NCBI RefSeq assembly: GCF_009935845.1 | Contig: NZ_QWEK01000007.1 | Location: 1 to 64,000 of the forward strand | DNA from: Pseudoflavonifractor sp. 524-17 | Lineage (GTDB): Bacteria; Bacillota; Clostridia; Oscillospirales; Oscillospiraceae | Direction of reading: 5' to 3' | Length of the DNA stretch: 64,000 bases | Shown here: positions 25,706 to 34,592 of the stretch, in pieces | Position numbering within the stretch: the stretch's first letter is position 1 | Layout: each line of letters opens with the position of its first letter | Position numbers and translations under genes: made by a program | The notes under the pieces: model-generated | Seen by the model: only the letters and a program-made list of their open reading frames with translations | The model's database searches: none | What the model was told of the DNA's origin: nothing

Positions 25706-26509
25706 CTACTGGACCCGCCTCCCGGTGCGATCCCGGAGAAAGGCGGCGAACGCCAAAATCAGCAGTACGAAGACAGACACCCCGTCCCACAGGTCAAAGA
25801 TGGGCTCGGCAATGAGCCTTGACAGTGCCGCGTTGATAAAAAACAAGAGGAGGAGGGAGAGGAAAAGGGCGGTCCCCAGGGCGGCGAAGGGCCTGGTCCG
25901 CCCCAGCCAGCAGAACATCCCGGCGATGAGCCACAGAAACAGCAGAGAGAGAACCGCCATGACGGCGCCGATAGAGAAGACCGCCCCCACGCCGGTGAGG
26001 CAGCTGAGCAGCAGCAAAAAGGGGAGGAGAAAGAGGGTGAGCGCGGCCAGACTGCCCTGGATTCCCCGGACGCCCCACGCAATGCTGGGGAGGACGACAG
26101 CCCACCCAAAGACCATGGCGCTGACGGGAATAGGGGACCAGGTCAGACCGCCGGACAGGGCGAGATCGCAGATCAGGCACACAAAAATCCCAGTCAAAAC
26201 CGCGGCGGAGAAAAGGATCGAAATCAGCCTGCGGACCGGTGGGCGGGCCCGCCGCCTCTCCTGGGGCGGGGGAGGAGGCATTTCCACTGGCACTCTGGGG
26301 GCTTTTGTTCCACGGAGCAGCTCGTCCCCTGTAAGATCCAGAATCTGGCACAGGTCCAGCATAATAGAGGGATCCGGCAGACATTTCCCCGTCTCCCACT
26401 TTGATACGGCCTGATCCGTAATACCCAGTTGTTCGGCCAGCTGAGCCTGGGTCAGATGCTTTTCCTTCCGGCATTGAGCAATCAGCCGGCCAACGTCGCT
26501 TTGATCCAT
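25706..26509 (-). CDS. XRE-type regulator fused to a membrane domain
   Basis: A 267-residue protein. Residues 5-60 are an HTH_3 domain (LIAQCRKEKHLTQAQLAEQLGITDQAVSKWE is the helix-turn-helix region). After a proline-rich linker there are about five or six transmembrane helices (from about 95 to 260). Such HTH-membrane fusions are common in Firmicutes and thought to sense envelope or signal conditions directly. The start at 26509 has AAAGGAG; the ORF extends to 26569 without one. Confidence 0.82.
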   Translation of the reverse strand: MDQSDVGRLIAQCRKEKHLTQAQLAEQLGITDQAVSKWETGKCLPDPSIMLDLCQILDLTGDELLRGTKAPRVPVEMPPPPPQERRRARPPVRRLISILFSAAVLTGIFVCLICDLALSGGLTWSPIPVSAMVFGWAVVLPSIAWGVRGIQGSLAALTLFLLPFLLLLSCLTGVGAVFSIGAVMAVLSLLFLWLIAGMFCWLGRTRPFAALGTALFLSLLLLFFINAALSRLIAEPIFDLWDGVSVFVLLILAFAAFLRDRTGRRVQ

Positions 26510-26562
26510 TTCACAACGCTCCTTTCTCTCTAAACCTATACCAGACAGCCCCTTTTTTCCAG

Positions 26563-26598
26563 CAACCACAGGTTGAATCGGGACTCAACCTGTGGTTG
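26563..26598. repeat. 14-bp hairpin
   Basis: CAACCACAGGTTGA (26563-26576) is perfectly complementary to 26585-26598 around an 8-base loop. It has no T-run, so it is not a clear terminator. It lies between the XRE-membrane gene and the lipoprotein-like gene. Confidence 0.55.
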
Positions 26599-26615
26599 GG
26601 GAGGCTGAAAAGGCG

Positions 26616-26972
26616 TTATGGCGTCTGCGGGAGGTCCTCCACCAGGGCGATGAAATAGGCTGCCGTCTCCGCGGGAATTTCCACCGCGGAGAGGGTGTGC
26701 TCACTCTGATTATGGTAGCGTGCCAGATACAGGGCGCCGTCCAGGATAAAAAAGCGGTCGCCCCGGAAGTAGATGGCGCCGCCGGTGGGGGCCTGGACAC
26801 AGTCGAAGGCATCCCAGTCCAGGCGGCGGAAGGTCTGGCCATCGACCTCATATTCCTCCCCGGTGAAGGACAGGCCGCTGGGCCACAGGTCCCCGTAAAA
26901 GCCAGCCTGATAGGCTGTGCCGCCAATGATAACCTCGCTGGGCTGGAGAGGCAAGAGCTGGCTGAGCTCCAC
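26616..26972 (-). CDS. Hypothetical protein, probably a lipoprotein with an unclear start
   Basis: The readable ORF starts at GTG 26972 and gives 118 residues of unknown family. The same frame stays open upstream and encodes a clear lipoprotein signal: KKGNAAALLAVPALVFLSGC with lipobox LSGC at about 26973-27032, and a GGGGGAG ribosome site near 27042-27048. No ATG, GTG, TTG or CTG occurs in frame between that site and the signal (GAT CTT GTA AAA). Either a rare start codon is used or the start has been lost. The mature part may be extracellular. Confidence 0.6.
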   Translation of the reverse strand: MELSQLLPLQPSEVIIGGTAYQAGFYGDLWPSGLSFTGEEYEVDGQTFRRLDWDAFDCVQAPTGGAIYFRGDRFFILDGALYLARYHNQSEHTLSAVEIPAETAAYFIALVEDLPQTP

Positions 26973-27101
26973 GCAGCCTGACAGAAAAACCAGCGCCGGA
27001 ACGGCGAGAAGCGCTGCGGCGTTCCCTTTTTTTACAAGATCTCCCCCTGTCTTCCGGAAACCAGCTCTATTGTAGCACGGCCCTTGCCCCGGTTCAAGGA
27101 C

Positions 27102-27139
27102 AAAAAGATCCCGGTTTCATAAGAAACCGGGATCTTTTT
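27102..27139. terminator. Terminator after the M23 gene
   Basis: A 17-bp perfect stem (27102-27118 with 27123-27139), AAAAA on one side and TTTTT on the other, overlapping the stop codon of the peptidase gene. Confidence 0.88.
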
Positions 27140-27897
27140 CAAACCTCTGGCATATAGCCGGCGGGGTCCACCGGCTGCCCATCCAGATACATGGAGAAAT
27201 GGAGATGAGCGGCCTGGGCGCTCTCCGCAATGGCGGTTTCGCCCACGGAGGCAATCACGTCTCCCGCCCGTACGGCATCCCCCACCTCCACCTGGGGCTG
27301 AGCCATCAGGTTGGCGTATACGCTGACCATGCCGCCGCCGTGGGTGATGGTGACGGTGGTGCCCATGAGGTCGTCCTGCTCCACGGCGGATACGGTGCCG
27401 TTGGCGGTGGCCATCACCGGGGTGCCGGGAGAGGCGGCCAGATCCACCCCGTCGTGGGTGCGCCAATCCCCCATGGTCTCACTGTAGGCGAGGGTCTCCA
27501 CGCTGTAGGGGTGAATGGTCTCCCCCTTCAGCGGCCAGGTAAAGAAGGAGGGCAGGGTGTCCGGCTGGGGGGTGGGTTCCGGGGCGGCGGTGGGCGCGGG
27601 GGAGGCCGCCGCCGTCAGGGCGGGTTTGGGAGTGGCCGCTGGCGGCGCGGTGGACGGCATCACCGGCGTGGGCGGAGCCGTCACCGCGGGACACGCGGGG
27701 GGAACGCTGTGTTCCGGCGCGGGAGTGACGGTGACTGAGACATAGCCGGATACCGGCTGCTCCGGCTGGGGCGCGGAGAGGGTGGATACCAGATAATAGC
27801 CCGAAATTCCTATTGCGGCGACGCAGAGGAAAAGGACTATGTAGAAGCCCTTTTCCGCCATAAAATCGCCAAAGCGATTGCCAAATGACTGTTTCAT
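27139..27897 (-). CDS. Membrane-anchored M23 metallopeptidase, SpoIIQ-like
   Basis: A 252-residue protein with a single N-terminal transmembrane helix (about 20-40, FYIVLFLCVAAIGISGYYLV), a long Pro/Ala/Thr linker (about 50-130), and a LytM/M23 domain (about 140-250). The zinc ligands look intact: H and D in THDGVDLAA and HxH in AAHLHFSMY. This layout matches SpoIIQ, the forespore protein linking to SpoIIIAH, in the clostridial form with a full active site. A general cell-wall endopeptidase is the alternative. GGAGG fixes the start at 27897. Confidence 0.78.
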   Translation of the reverse strand: MKQSFGNRFGDFMAEKGFYIVLFLCVAAIGISGYYLVSTLSAPQPEQPVSGYVSVTVTPAPEHSVPPACPAVTAPPTPVMPSTAPPAATPKPALTAAASPAPTAAPEPTPQPDTLPSFFTWPLKGETIHPYSVETLAYSETMGDWRTHDGVDLAASPGTPVMATANGTVSAVEQDDLMGTTVTITHGGGMVSVYANLMAQPQVEVGDAVRAGDVIASVGETAIAESAQAAHLHFSMYLDGQPVDPAGYMPEV

Positions 27898-27988
27898 TGC
27901 ATTAGCACCTCCGAGCCTATTGTGGTCAGGCCGGGCGGTGTTTATACACGGCTGCGGAAGATTTTTTCCCGGGGCGGCGGGGCGGGGC

Positions 27989-28480
27989 TCAGCAGCCGGG
28001 GGAACACAAAACCAGCGCCCCCCCGCAGGCGCAGCGGTAGCGCTCCGGGTGGCGGGTGAGGTTGGAAGCCCGCATCCGGGGGAAGATCCGGCCGCAGGCA
28101 TCACAGCGCAGCAGGTAGCGTGCCGGCTTGCCGCCGGTGGGGCCCAGGGCCTGGGGCGGGGAGAGGCGGCTGATCTGGTAGCCGTAGGCGGCGTTCATCC
28201 GCTGGGCGTAGTGTTTCCACCGGGGGCCGTGGTTGCGGCAGCCGGGGCAGGTGTGGAGGATTTCGTGGGCCAGCGTCTGGCGGCAGGCCTGCTCCGGGGC
28301 GTCCAGCAGCCGGGCGGTGAGCTCAATGGTAAACCGCCCGTCTTTGCAGATACAGCACCCAAACCGGGTGACTGCCCGGCGGTTCACCGCCACATGGGGG
28401 TCGATCTGGCTGGAGACGGGAATGCCCAGCGCCCTGGCCTGGGCCAGAACCGCCTGCAAAAGCCGGTCAAAGTCGTTCAA
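27989..28480 (-). CDS. SprT-like zinc metalloprotease-domain protein
   Basis: A 163-residue SprT-like protein. The HExxH motif appears as AHEILHTC at about residues 70-77 followed by GCRNHGPRWK, and a C-terminal zinc ribbon has CxxC pairs (RCDACGRIF, RCACGG). The start is TTG at 28480, nine bases after AAGGAG; the upstream ORF to 28537 lacks a site. Bacterial SprT-like proteins are poorly characterised. It precedes the M23 gene by about 90 bases on the same strand. Confidence 0.82.
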   Translation of the reverse strand: MNDFDRLLQAVLAQARALGIPVSSQIDPHVAVNRRAVTRFGCCICKDGRFTIELTARLLDAPEQACRQTLAHEILHTCPGCRNHGPRWKHYAQRMNAAYGYQISRLSPPQALGPTGGKPARYLLRCDACGRIFPRMRASNLTRHPERYRCACGGALVLCSPGC

Positions 28481-28525
28481 AAGGACTCGCTCCTTCCGTG
28501 GGGATAGAAAAAAGGGTTCGACAGC

Positions 28526-28559
28526 CTGAGGGGACACAGGTTTCCCTGTGTCCCCTCAG
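28526..28559. terminator. Hairpin terminator after the DUF3343 gene
   Basis: A 15-bp perfect stem (28526-28540 with 28545-28559). No long T-run, but position and strength suit termination of yedF-DUF3343. Confidence 0.6.
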
Positions 28560-28571
28560 CACTAGCAGACC

Positions 28572-28832
28572 CTAGTCAAGAGATTGGGCGGCGAGCGCTG
28601 CGCCCTGTCCGGTAACGCCATAAAAAGCGTACTCCTCCAAAGGGAGGGGGGAGGCGGCCAGCAGCGCCCGGCTCTGGTCCAGATACTCCAGGGGAAAGCG
28701 GACGGAGATGCCGCAGCCCCTGGAGATCTCCCGCAGGACAGGCATAATCTGAAAGGGGACCTTGCCCTTGAGGTAGCCCTGGGCCTGAATGGCGCCGTTG
28801 GCAGAGGCAAAGGTAATGACGCAGTAGTCCAT
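28572..28832 (-). CDS. DUF3343-domain small protein
   Basis: An 86-residue protein matching the DUF3343 type (DYCVITFASANGAIQAQGYL at the N-terminus; a RGCGISVRF cysteine segment near residue 40). These proteins are proposed sulfur/selenium carriers and typically sit next to yedF, as here. Start and yedF stop overlap (TAATG), so translation is coupled. The single conserved cysteine is present. Confidence 0.82.
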   Translation of the reverse strand: MDYCVITFASANGAIQAQGYLKGKVPFQIMPVLREISRGCGISVRFPLEYLDQSRALLAASPLPLEEYAFYGVTGQGAALAAQSLD

Positions 28833-29431
28833 TATACGGTGATGACCTTTCCGGCCTCCTGCATCTTGGTGACGATGTCGTACATATTGCTCACCGTGCC
28901 CACGGCCAGCTGATCGGCAATGTGGTAGAAGTTGAGGCAGGTGCCGCACACCAGAATTTCCACGCCCTTGTCCGCCAGAGCTTTCAGATGCTCCGCCACC
29001 TGCTCGTCCCCGGCGGGGAGCTTGACGCCGGCGTTCATAAAGAGGATGGAGCGGGGCAGATCGTCAGACTGGGCCAGGGTGTAGAAAAACATCCGCATCA
29101 GGTTGGTGCCCAGCTCCCGGTCGCCGGAGCCGATGATGTCCCGGCCCACGAAGACGGCGTAGCCCAGCTTGGGCAGGGGGGGGGAGTCCGCCGCCGCCTC
29201 ACAGGCGGGACAGGCCTGGGCGTTTTTGGTGAAGGCCAGGCGGTATACCCCGGCGTCCTCAGTGACGGCGGCGTCGTACCCCTGGTTGCCGGCCAGGCGC
29301 TGGAGGTTGCCCACGGCGGTGGTGTTGTCCACCAGGATGGTGAAATCACTCTCCCCGGCGGAAATGGCCTCTTTGGCCATCATAACAGGCATGGGACAGG
29401 CTTTTCCCTTGGCGTCAATCGTTCTGGACAT
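28832..29431 (-). CDS. yedF: Selenium-metabolism protein YedF
   Basis: A 199-residue two-domain protein. The N-terminal TusA-like domain (about 1-75) carries CPMPVM with the carrier cysteine at residue 12. The C-terminal DsrE-like domain (about 88-199) includes LVCGTCLNFY with a second cysteine pair. YedF tracks with selenium use in bacteria. No selenocysteine gene is visible in the window, so the link to selenium here rests on the family alone. Confidence 0.88.
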   Translation of the reverse strand: MSRTIDAKGKACPMPVMMAKEAISAGESDFTILVDNTTAVGNLQRLAGNQGYDAAVTEDAGVYRLAFTKNAQACPACEAAADSPPLPKLGYAVFVGRDIIGSGDRELGTNLMRMFFYTLAQSDDLPRSILFMNAGVKLPAGDEQVAEHLKALADKGVEILVCGTCLNFYHIADQLAVGTVSNMYDIVTKMQEAGKVITV

Positions 29432-29530
29432 AGCAGATTCGCCTCATTTCTTAAATCAGTATCAGTCATTCGGGCCCAAACCCAGCTCCAGCCGTCCGGC
29501 TGGAAAAGCAGGCTGCGCCAATACAACCCG

Positions 29531-29559
29531 ATTATAAATTTGCCCCATAAAACTGTCAA
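29531..29559 (-). promoter_or_regulatory. Promoter of yedF-DUF3343
   Basis: Minus-strand TTGACA (complement of 29554-29559), 17-base spacer, TATAAT (complement of 29531-29536), a near-perfect promoter about 100 bases before yedF. Confidence 0.82.
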
Positions 29560-29794
29560 CCAGGGAAGGACATCCGGCAGGCGGACCGGCGGTGGGATGG
29601 GGAGGAAAAGCGGGACGTTTGTGCCGGTTTTCGTCCGAACAGTAATTTTTCATCCCTTTATAATAGTATTCAATAGGAAGGGGCGGAAGCGCCGATAAAG
29701 AAGTGCGGGAAGAGAACCAGGGATGTGGAGGGCGGAAAAAAGGGAAAAACAGGCTCCGTCAACAGGAGAACCGGTATGTCGCCTACGAATTTTC

Positions 29795-29823
29795 TTGACA
29801 GAGCGCCCCCTTGGCTCTAAAAT
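29795..29823 (+). promoter_or_regulatory. Promoter of rny
   Basis: TTGACA (29795-29800), 17-base spacer, TAAAAT (29818-29823), giving a leader of about 130 bases. The 29432-29959 gap otherwise shows no gene. Confidence 0.82.
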
Positions 29824-29959
29824 AGATTAGGTACGTTTTTTGAAAGACGAGAGGGGTAGTTTTTCAATTATTGTCCCAATGATGCAACGATTATGGAAAA
29901 CCATCTGCGCGGGGGAAACCCGCGGGTAAAACAAAAAGAAACGGAGGTGTGTTCAAACC

Positions 29960-31504
29960 TTGATTCCGATTGGTGTATGTGTGATTGCAGTCGCAATCGC
30001 GGCTGTAATCTGCTTTTTGGCCGGTGTTATGTGGCGCAAGTCCGTGGCGGAGAAGGAGATCTCCAGTGCCGAGGAGGAGGCCAAGCGCATTATTAACGAG
30101 GCCATCAAGGGCGCCGAGAGCAAGAAGCGGGAGGCGCTGGTAGAGGCCAAGGAGGAGATCCTTCAGGCCAGAAACGAGTACGAGCGGGAGGTCAAGGAGC
30201 GCCGGGCGGACCAGCAGAAGCAGGAGCGCCGGCTCCAGCAGAAGGAAGAGAACCTGGACCGCAAAACCGAGAACATTGAGAAGAAAGAGGAGCTGCTGCA
30301 AAACCGCCTGGCGGAGCTGGAACGGGTCCGGGAGGAAGCGGACACGATCAAACAGACCCAGATGGAGGTATTGGAGCGGATTTCCGGCCTGACCGCCGAG
30401 GAGGCCAAGGTTTATCTGATCAACCAGATTGAGGCCGACGTGACCCACGAGGCCGCCATGAAGGTAAAGGAGATTGAGACCCGCTACAAGGAGGAGGCCG
30501 ACACCCGGGCCAAGGAGATTCTCTCTCTGGCCATTCAGCGCTGCGCCGCCGACCATGTGGCCGAGGCCACTGTCTCCGTGGTTCCCCTGCCAAACGATGA
30601 GATGAAGGGCCGCATTATCGGCCGGGAAGGCCGCAACATCCGCACGCTGGAGACGCTGACCGGCGTGGATCTGATTATCGACGACACGCCGGAGGCCATT
30701 ACGGTGTCCTGCTTCGACCCGGTGCGCCGGGAGATCGCCCGCATCGCCCTGGAGAAGCTGATCCAGGACGGGCGCATCCACCCCGCCCGCATTGAGGAGA
30801 TGGTGGAAAAGGCCAAGCGGGAGGTGGACGCCACCATCAAGGCCGAGGGCGAGCGGGCCATCTTCGAGACCAACGTCCACGGCCTGCACCCCGAGCTGGT
30901 CAAGCTGCTGGGCCGGATGAAGTACCGCACCAGCTACGGACAGAACGTGCTCAACCACTCCATTGAGGTGTCCCATCTGGCGGGCCTGCTGGCCGCGGAG
31001 ATCGGTGCCAACGTGAACGAGGCCAAGCGGGCCGGCCTGCTCCACGACCTGGGCAAGTCCATTGACCACGAGGTGGAGGGCTCCCACGTCCAGATCGGCG
31101 TGGAGCTGGCCCGGAAGTACCGGGAGAACGAGAACGTCATCCACGCGGTGGAGGCCCACCACAACGATGTGGAGCCCCGCACGGTGGTGGCCTGCCTGGT
31201 GCAGGCGGCAGACGCTGTCTCCGCCGCCCGGCCCGGCGCCCGGCGGGAGAATCTGGAGAACTATATCAAGCGTCTGGAGAAGCTGGAGGAAGTCACCTCC
31301 TCCTTCCACGGGGTGGAGAAGGCCTTTGCCATCCAGGCCGGCCGGGAAGTGCGCATCATGGTCAAGCCCGAGCAGGTGGGCGAGGACCAAATGGTGCTGC
31401 TGGCCCGGGAGATTGCCAAGAAGATCGAGGACGAGCTGGAATACCCCGGCCAGATCAAGGTGAACATGATCCGGGAGACCAAGGTTGTGGAGTACGCGAA
31501 ATAA
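29960..31504 (+). CDS. rny: Ribonuclease Y
   Basis: A 514-residue membrane-anchored endoribonuclease that starts bulk mRNA decay in Firmicutes. A transmembrane helix (about 1-23) is followed by a long coiled coil (about 28-200) rich in Glu/Lys/Arg, a KH domain (about 205-270, [15 protein letters not shown]), and an HD domain (about 330-425, [12 protein letters not shown]). All are intact and length is normal. The start is TTG at 29960, about 12 bases after GGAGG. Confidence 0.95.
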   Translation: MIPIGVCVIAVAIAAVICFLAGVMWRKSVAEKEISSAEEEAKRIINEAIKGAESKKREALVEAKEEILQARNEYEREVKERRADQQKQERRLQQKEENLDRKTENIEKKEELLQNRLAELERVREEADTIKQTQMEVLERISGLTAEEAKVYLINQIEADVTHEAAMKVKEIETRYKEEADTRAKEILSLAIQRCAADHVAEATVSVVPLPNDEMKGRIIGREGRNIRTLETLTGVDLIIDDTPEAITVSCFDPVRREIARIALEKLIQDGRIHPARIEEMVEKAKREVDATIKAEGERAIFETNVHGLHPELVKLLGRMKYRTSYGQNVLNHSIEVSHLAGLLAAEIGANVNEAKRAGLLHDLGKSIDHEVEGSHVQIGVELARKYRENENVIHAVEAHHNDVEPRTVVACLVQAADAVSAARPGARRENLENYIKRLEKLEEVTSSFHGVEKAFAIQAGREVRIMVKPEQVGEDQMVLLAREIAKKIEDELEYPGQIKVNMIRETKVVEYAK

Positions 31505-31526
31505 CCGCCCTCCCAAGGCGAAGTGG

Positions 31527-31562
31527 AACGGCCGCCCCGGCGAAAGCCGGGGCGGCCGTTTT
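31527..31562 (+). terminator. Terminator of rny
   Basis: A 15-bp perfect stem (31527-31541 with 31546-31560) with a GAAA tetraloop and TTTT. Confidence 0.88.
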
Positions 31563-31582
31563 AAGAACCTGTACGCGGCGGC

Positions 31583-31598
31583 TGTGAATGCAGGTTCT
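31583..31598. repeat. Left copy of a 16-bp inverted repeat around lepB-dam-REase
   Basis: TGTGAATGCAGGTTCT. Its exact complement occurs at 34412-34427, immediately after the endonuclease stop codon. The left copy also pairs locally (AGAACCTG at 31564-31571 with CAGGTTCT). Confidence 0.65.
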
Positions 31599-31632
31599 GA
31601 GAAGCGATAGCAAATCGGGAAAGGAGGCGCCT

Positions 31633-32241
31633 ATGAAGCGCGGAGAGGAGTACACAGACAGGTACGGCTACGAGGACGAGAAGGGAAATGAGGAAGAGGA
31701 GCCCAAGGCGTCCCCCATGAGCCAGAGCTTTTACAGCTGGCTCCAGGCGGTTGTGCCGGTGATGATCGTTGTCATCCTGGGCTTTACCTTTCTGGGCCGG
31801 CTGACGCCGGTGGACGGCGATTCCATGTACCCCACCCTTCACAGCGGGGACCTGATGCTGGTGCAGCGCATCGGCTACACCCCGAAGCAGGGGGATGTGG
31901 TGGTGCTGACCAAGGAGTTCGACCAGGTGACCGGCCCCATTGTGAAGCGGGTGGTGGCCGTGGGGGGGCAGCGCGTGGAGATCGACTACGGGGAGAGCGT
32001 CATCTACGTGGACGGACAGCCCCTGGAGGAGGACTATATCAACGGCCCCATGGAGCAGAAGTTCTGGCAGACCACCCGTACCCTCACCGTGCCGGAGGGG
32101 GAGCTTTTTGTGGTGGGGGACAACCGCAACGTATCCAACGACAGCCGCAACCCCAGCCTGGGGACGGTGGACGCCCGCTATGTGCTGGGCCGGGCTACCC
32201 TGGTAATCTTCCCCCTCCACCGGCTCAGGGGGATTTTGTAA
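31633..32241 (+). CDS. lepB: Signal peptidase I
   Basis: A 202-residue type I signal peptidase. An acidic cytoplasmic N-terminus (about 1-28) precedes one transmembrane helix (about 36-55). The catalytic serine is S64 in GDSMYPT and the general-base lysine K105 in GPIVKRVVAV; GDNRNVSNDSR is box E. AAAGGAGG five bases upstream fixes the start at 31633. It precedes the restriction-modification pair by 43 bases without a terminator, so partial co-transcription is possible. Confidence 0.94.
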   Translation: MKRGEEYTDRYGYEDEKGNEEEEPKASPMSQSFYSWLQAVVPVMIVVILGFTFLGRLTPVDGDSMYPTLHSGDLMLVQRIGYTPKQGDVVVLTKEFDQVTGPIVKRVVAVGGQRVEIDYGESVIYVDGQPLEEDYINGPMEQKFWQTTRTLTVPEGELFVVGDNRNVSNDSRNPSLGTVDARYVLGRATLVIFPLHRLRGIL

Positions 32242-32284
32242 CAATCCGTATTCAACAAGGTTCCGAGAAGGAGGTGAAGGGGCC

Positions 32285-33127
32285 ATGGACGCCCTGGTGG
32301 GGCCCATTGTGAAGTGGGCCGGAGGAAAGCGGCAGCTGCTGCCGGAGATCCTTCCCCTGATTGACAGGGACTGCACCACTTATGTGGAGCCCTTCCTGGG
32401 GGGCGGCGCGGTGCTGTTCCAGCTGCAGCCGGAGAAAGCCATTATCAACGACTATAACGGGGAGCTGATGAACGTTTACCGGGTGGTGCGGGACTGTCCG
32501 GAGGCGCTCATCCAGCGGCTGGAGGAGCACAGGGCCGCCAGCTGCGCGGACTATTTCTACCAGATCCGCGCCATGGATCGGGAGGCGGATTATGCCCGGA
32601 TGTCCCCGGTGGAACGGGCGGCGCGGGTCATATATCTGAATAAAACCTGCTATAATGGACTTTACAGGGTGAACGGCGCGGGGCAGTTCAACGCGCCTTA
32701 TGGCAGATACAAGTCCCCCAGAATTGTCAACGCCCCGGTAATCCGGGCCATGTCCCGGTATCTGGGGAAGAAGGGCATTAAAATGATGCAGGGGGACTAC
32801 CGGGAGGCGCTGAAGGGCCTGCGCCGGGGGGCCTTTGTCTATCTGGACCCGCCCTATATGCCCCTGTCCTCCTCCGCCTCCTTCACAGGGTACACGGACA
32901 GCGGCTTTGACTACGATCAGCAGGTGGCCCTGAAGCGGGAGTGCGACAAGCTCCGGGCCAGGAACATCCCCTTCCTCCAGTCCAACTCCGACTGTCCGGC
33001 CATCCGGGACCTGTACCAGGATTATGAGATCCGTACCGTGCGGGCGAAACGGACCATCAACAGCGACAAGGCCAAACGGGGGGAAATCAATGAGGTGTTG
33101 ATCCGCTATGTCCCAGACAAAGGATAG
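32285..33127 (+). CDS. dam: Dam-family adenine-N6 DNA methyltransferase
   Basis: A 280-residue D12-class methylase. KWAGGKRQLLP (residues 10-20) and FLGGGA (37-42) bind S-adenosylmethionine; the catalytic motif DPPY is at 188-191. The domain order matches Dam and M.DpnII, which methylate GATC; that target is inferred. AGGAGG precedes the start. It overlaps the next gene by 20 bases, making a classical type II restriction-modification operon. Confidence 0.9.
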   Translation: MDALVGPIVKWAGGKRQLLPEILPLIDRDCTTYVEPFLGGGAVLFQLQPEKAIINDYNGELMNVYRVVRDCPEALIQRLEEHRAASCADYFYQIRAMDREADYARMSPVERAARVIYLNKTCYNGLYRVNGAGQFNAPYGRYKSPRIVNAPVIRAMSRYLGKKGIKMMQGDYREALKGLRRGAFVYLDPPYMPLSSSASFTGYTDSGFDYDQQVALKRECDKLRARNIPFLQSNSDCPAIRDLYQDYEIRTVRAKRTINSDKAKRGEINEVLIRYVPDKG

Positions 33128-34412
33128 CCTGTCCGCCAATCAGGCGTGGGCCGCATTATTGGAGAAATATCCCATCCGGGAGGAGATCGGCCAAAAAGGG
33201 TATTTCCGTATCAAGGCCAGCCAGATTAAGGAATTCCGGGAGCCCCGGCTTATGGCCAAGTGGGACAGCTCTGACGCGCTGCCGGAGGTGCTGCAGAAAA
33301 ACCGCATCAACCTGCTGCCGGACAGCCGCAGCTCCTACGTGCTGGGCAATTTCCTGCTGTACCAGCCCATCCCCGAGCTGGAGGAGCCGGTCACCCGGAT
33401 GAGCCGGATCCGCCTGCCGGAATTTGAGACCATTGATGCGGAAAACATTGGCTCAGAGGCCAACGCCATCCATGTGCTGGTGCTGTCCGGCATTCTGGAC
33501 GAATTTTTGGGTACGCGGGGGAGCGCCGCCACCTTCAACGGCCGGATGGGCACCGGGGAATTCGATTTTCGGGTGGACACCTGCTCCGGCGCGCCCCAGT
33601 GGATCCACGTCCGCCACGCCCAGTGTGAGATCGACGGCGGCTTTGAAAATGAGGACTGCGTGGTCATTCTGGAGGCCAAAAACGTGGTGCATGGAGATTT
33701 CCACATCCGGCAGCTGTACTACCCCTACCGGCTGTGGAGCACGCGGGTGAAAAAGCCCATCCGGCTGGTGTTCTGCGTGTACTCCAACCAGATTTACCGG
33801 CTGTTTGAGTACCGGTTCCGCACACTGGAAGACTACTCCTCCATTGAGCTGGTGCGCAGCCGGAACTACTCCTTACAGGATACCAGAATTACTCTGGAGG
33901 ACCTGCGCCAGGTGCGGGCGGCCACGCCGGTTGTCACCGACGACAACGCCCAAAGCACCCGCATCCCCTTCCTCCAGGCCAACTCCATGGCGCGGATCAT
34001 CTCCCTGCTGGAGCATTTATTCGAAACGCCCATGACCAAGCAGCAGATCGCGGCGCTGATGGACTTTGAGCCCCGGCAGTCCGACTATTACTTCAACGCC
34101 GGGCGGTATCTGGGCCTCTTCGAGAGCCGCAGGGAGGACGGCCAGAGCGTGGTCTCCCTGACCAGGCTGGGCAGCCGGGTGTTCCGCCTGAACTACAGAC
34201 AGCGGCAGCTCAAGCTGGTGGAGCTGATGCTGGGCCACCGGATCTTTGCCGACCTCTTCGACAGGGCGCTGTCGCTGGGGAGCCTCCCGGACCGGGGGGA
34301 GATCGGGGCGAAGATGCGGGAATACCAGGTGTGCGGCGAGAATTTGGTGGACCGGCGCGCCAGCAGCGTGTACGGCTGGCTGCGGTGGATGTTTCAGCTG
34401 ACCAAGCTGTGA
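33108..34412 (+). CDS. Type II restriction endonuclease, PD-(D/E)XK candidate
   Basis: A 434-residue protein with FRIKASQIKEFREPRLM near residue 33, a segment I associate with Firmicute type II restriction enzymes of the DUF6996/DUF6997 kind. The likely PD-(D/E)XK site is D176 (EIDGG) with E189-A-K191 (VILEAKN). The C-terminal part, from about residue 300, looks helical and may be a winged-helix DNA-binding region (MTKQQIAALMDF). The 20-base overlap with dam and the methylase partner make a GATC-type endonuclease the best guess. Confidence 0.8.
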   Translation: MSQTKDSLSANQAWAALLEKYPIREEIGQKGYFRIKASQIKEFREPRLMAKWDSSDALPEVLQKNRINLLPDSRSSYVLGNFLLYQPIPELEEPVTRMSRIRLPEFETIDAENIGSEANAIHVLVLSGILDEFLGTRGSAATFNGRMGTGEFDFRVDTCSGAPQWIHVRHAQCEIDGGFENEDCVVILEAKNVVHGDFHIRQLYYPYRLWSTRVKKPIRLVFCVYSNQIYRLFEYRFRTLEDYSSIELVRSRNYSLQDTRITLEDLRQVRAATPVVTDDNAQSTRIPFLQANSMARIISLLEHLFETPMTKQQIAALMDFEPRQSDYYFNAGRYLGLFESRREDGQSVVSLTRLGSRVFRLNYRQRQLKLVELMLGHRIFADLFDRALSLGSLPDRGEIGAKMREYQVCGENLVDRRASSVYGWLRWMFQLTKL

Positions 34413-34427
34413 GAACCTGCATTCACA
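34412..34427. repeat. Right copy of the 16-bp inverted repeat
   Basis: Exact complement of 31583-31598, beginning at the last base of the endonuclease stop codon. Confidence 0.65.
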
Positions 34428-34515
34428 ACCGTGGAAGGCTGTCCGGCGGGGCCCTTGCCGCCCCGCAGCGGCCGCGGATTTTGTGAGACAGATATGCGCG
34501 GACGCTTTTCCGCCG

Positions 34516-34544
34516 TTGCATTCTTTGGGCCTTTGGTGTAAAAT
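34516..34544 (+). promoter_or_regulatory. Promoter of the zinc-ribbon gene
   Basis: TTGCAT (34516-34521), 17-base spacer, TAAAAT (34539-34544). Confidence 0.72.
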
Positions 34545-34592
34545 AGGGAACAATATAGGGGCTTTTTTATTACAATATAAGGGGGAGTCTGC

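Noticed and set aside
29891-31516. 541-residue minus-strand ORF
   Set aside because: Antisense of ribonuclease Y, which is complete and intact.
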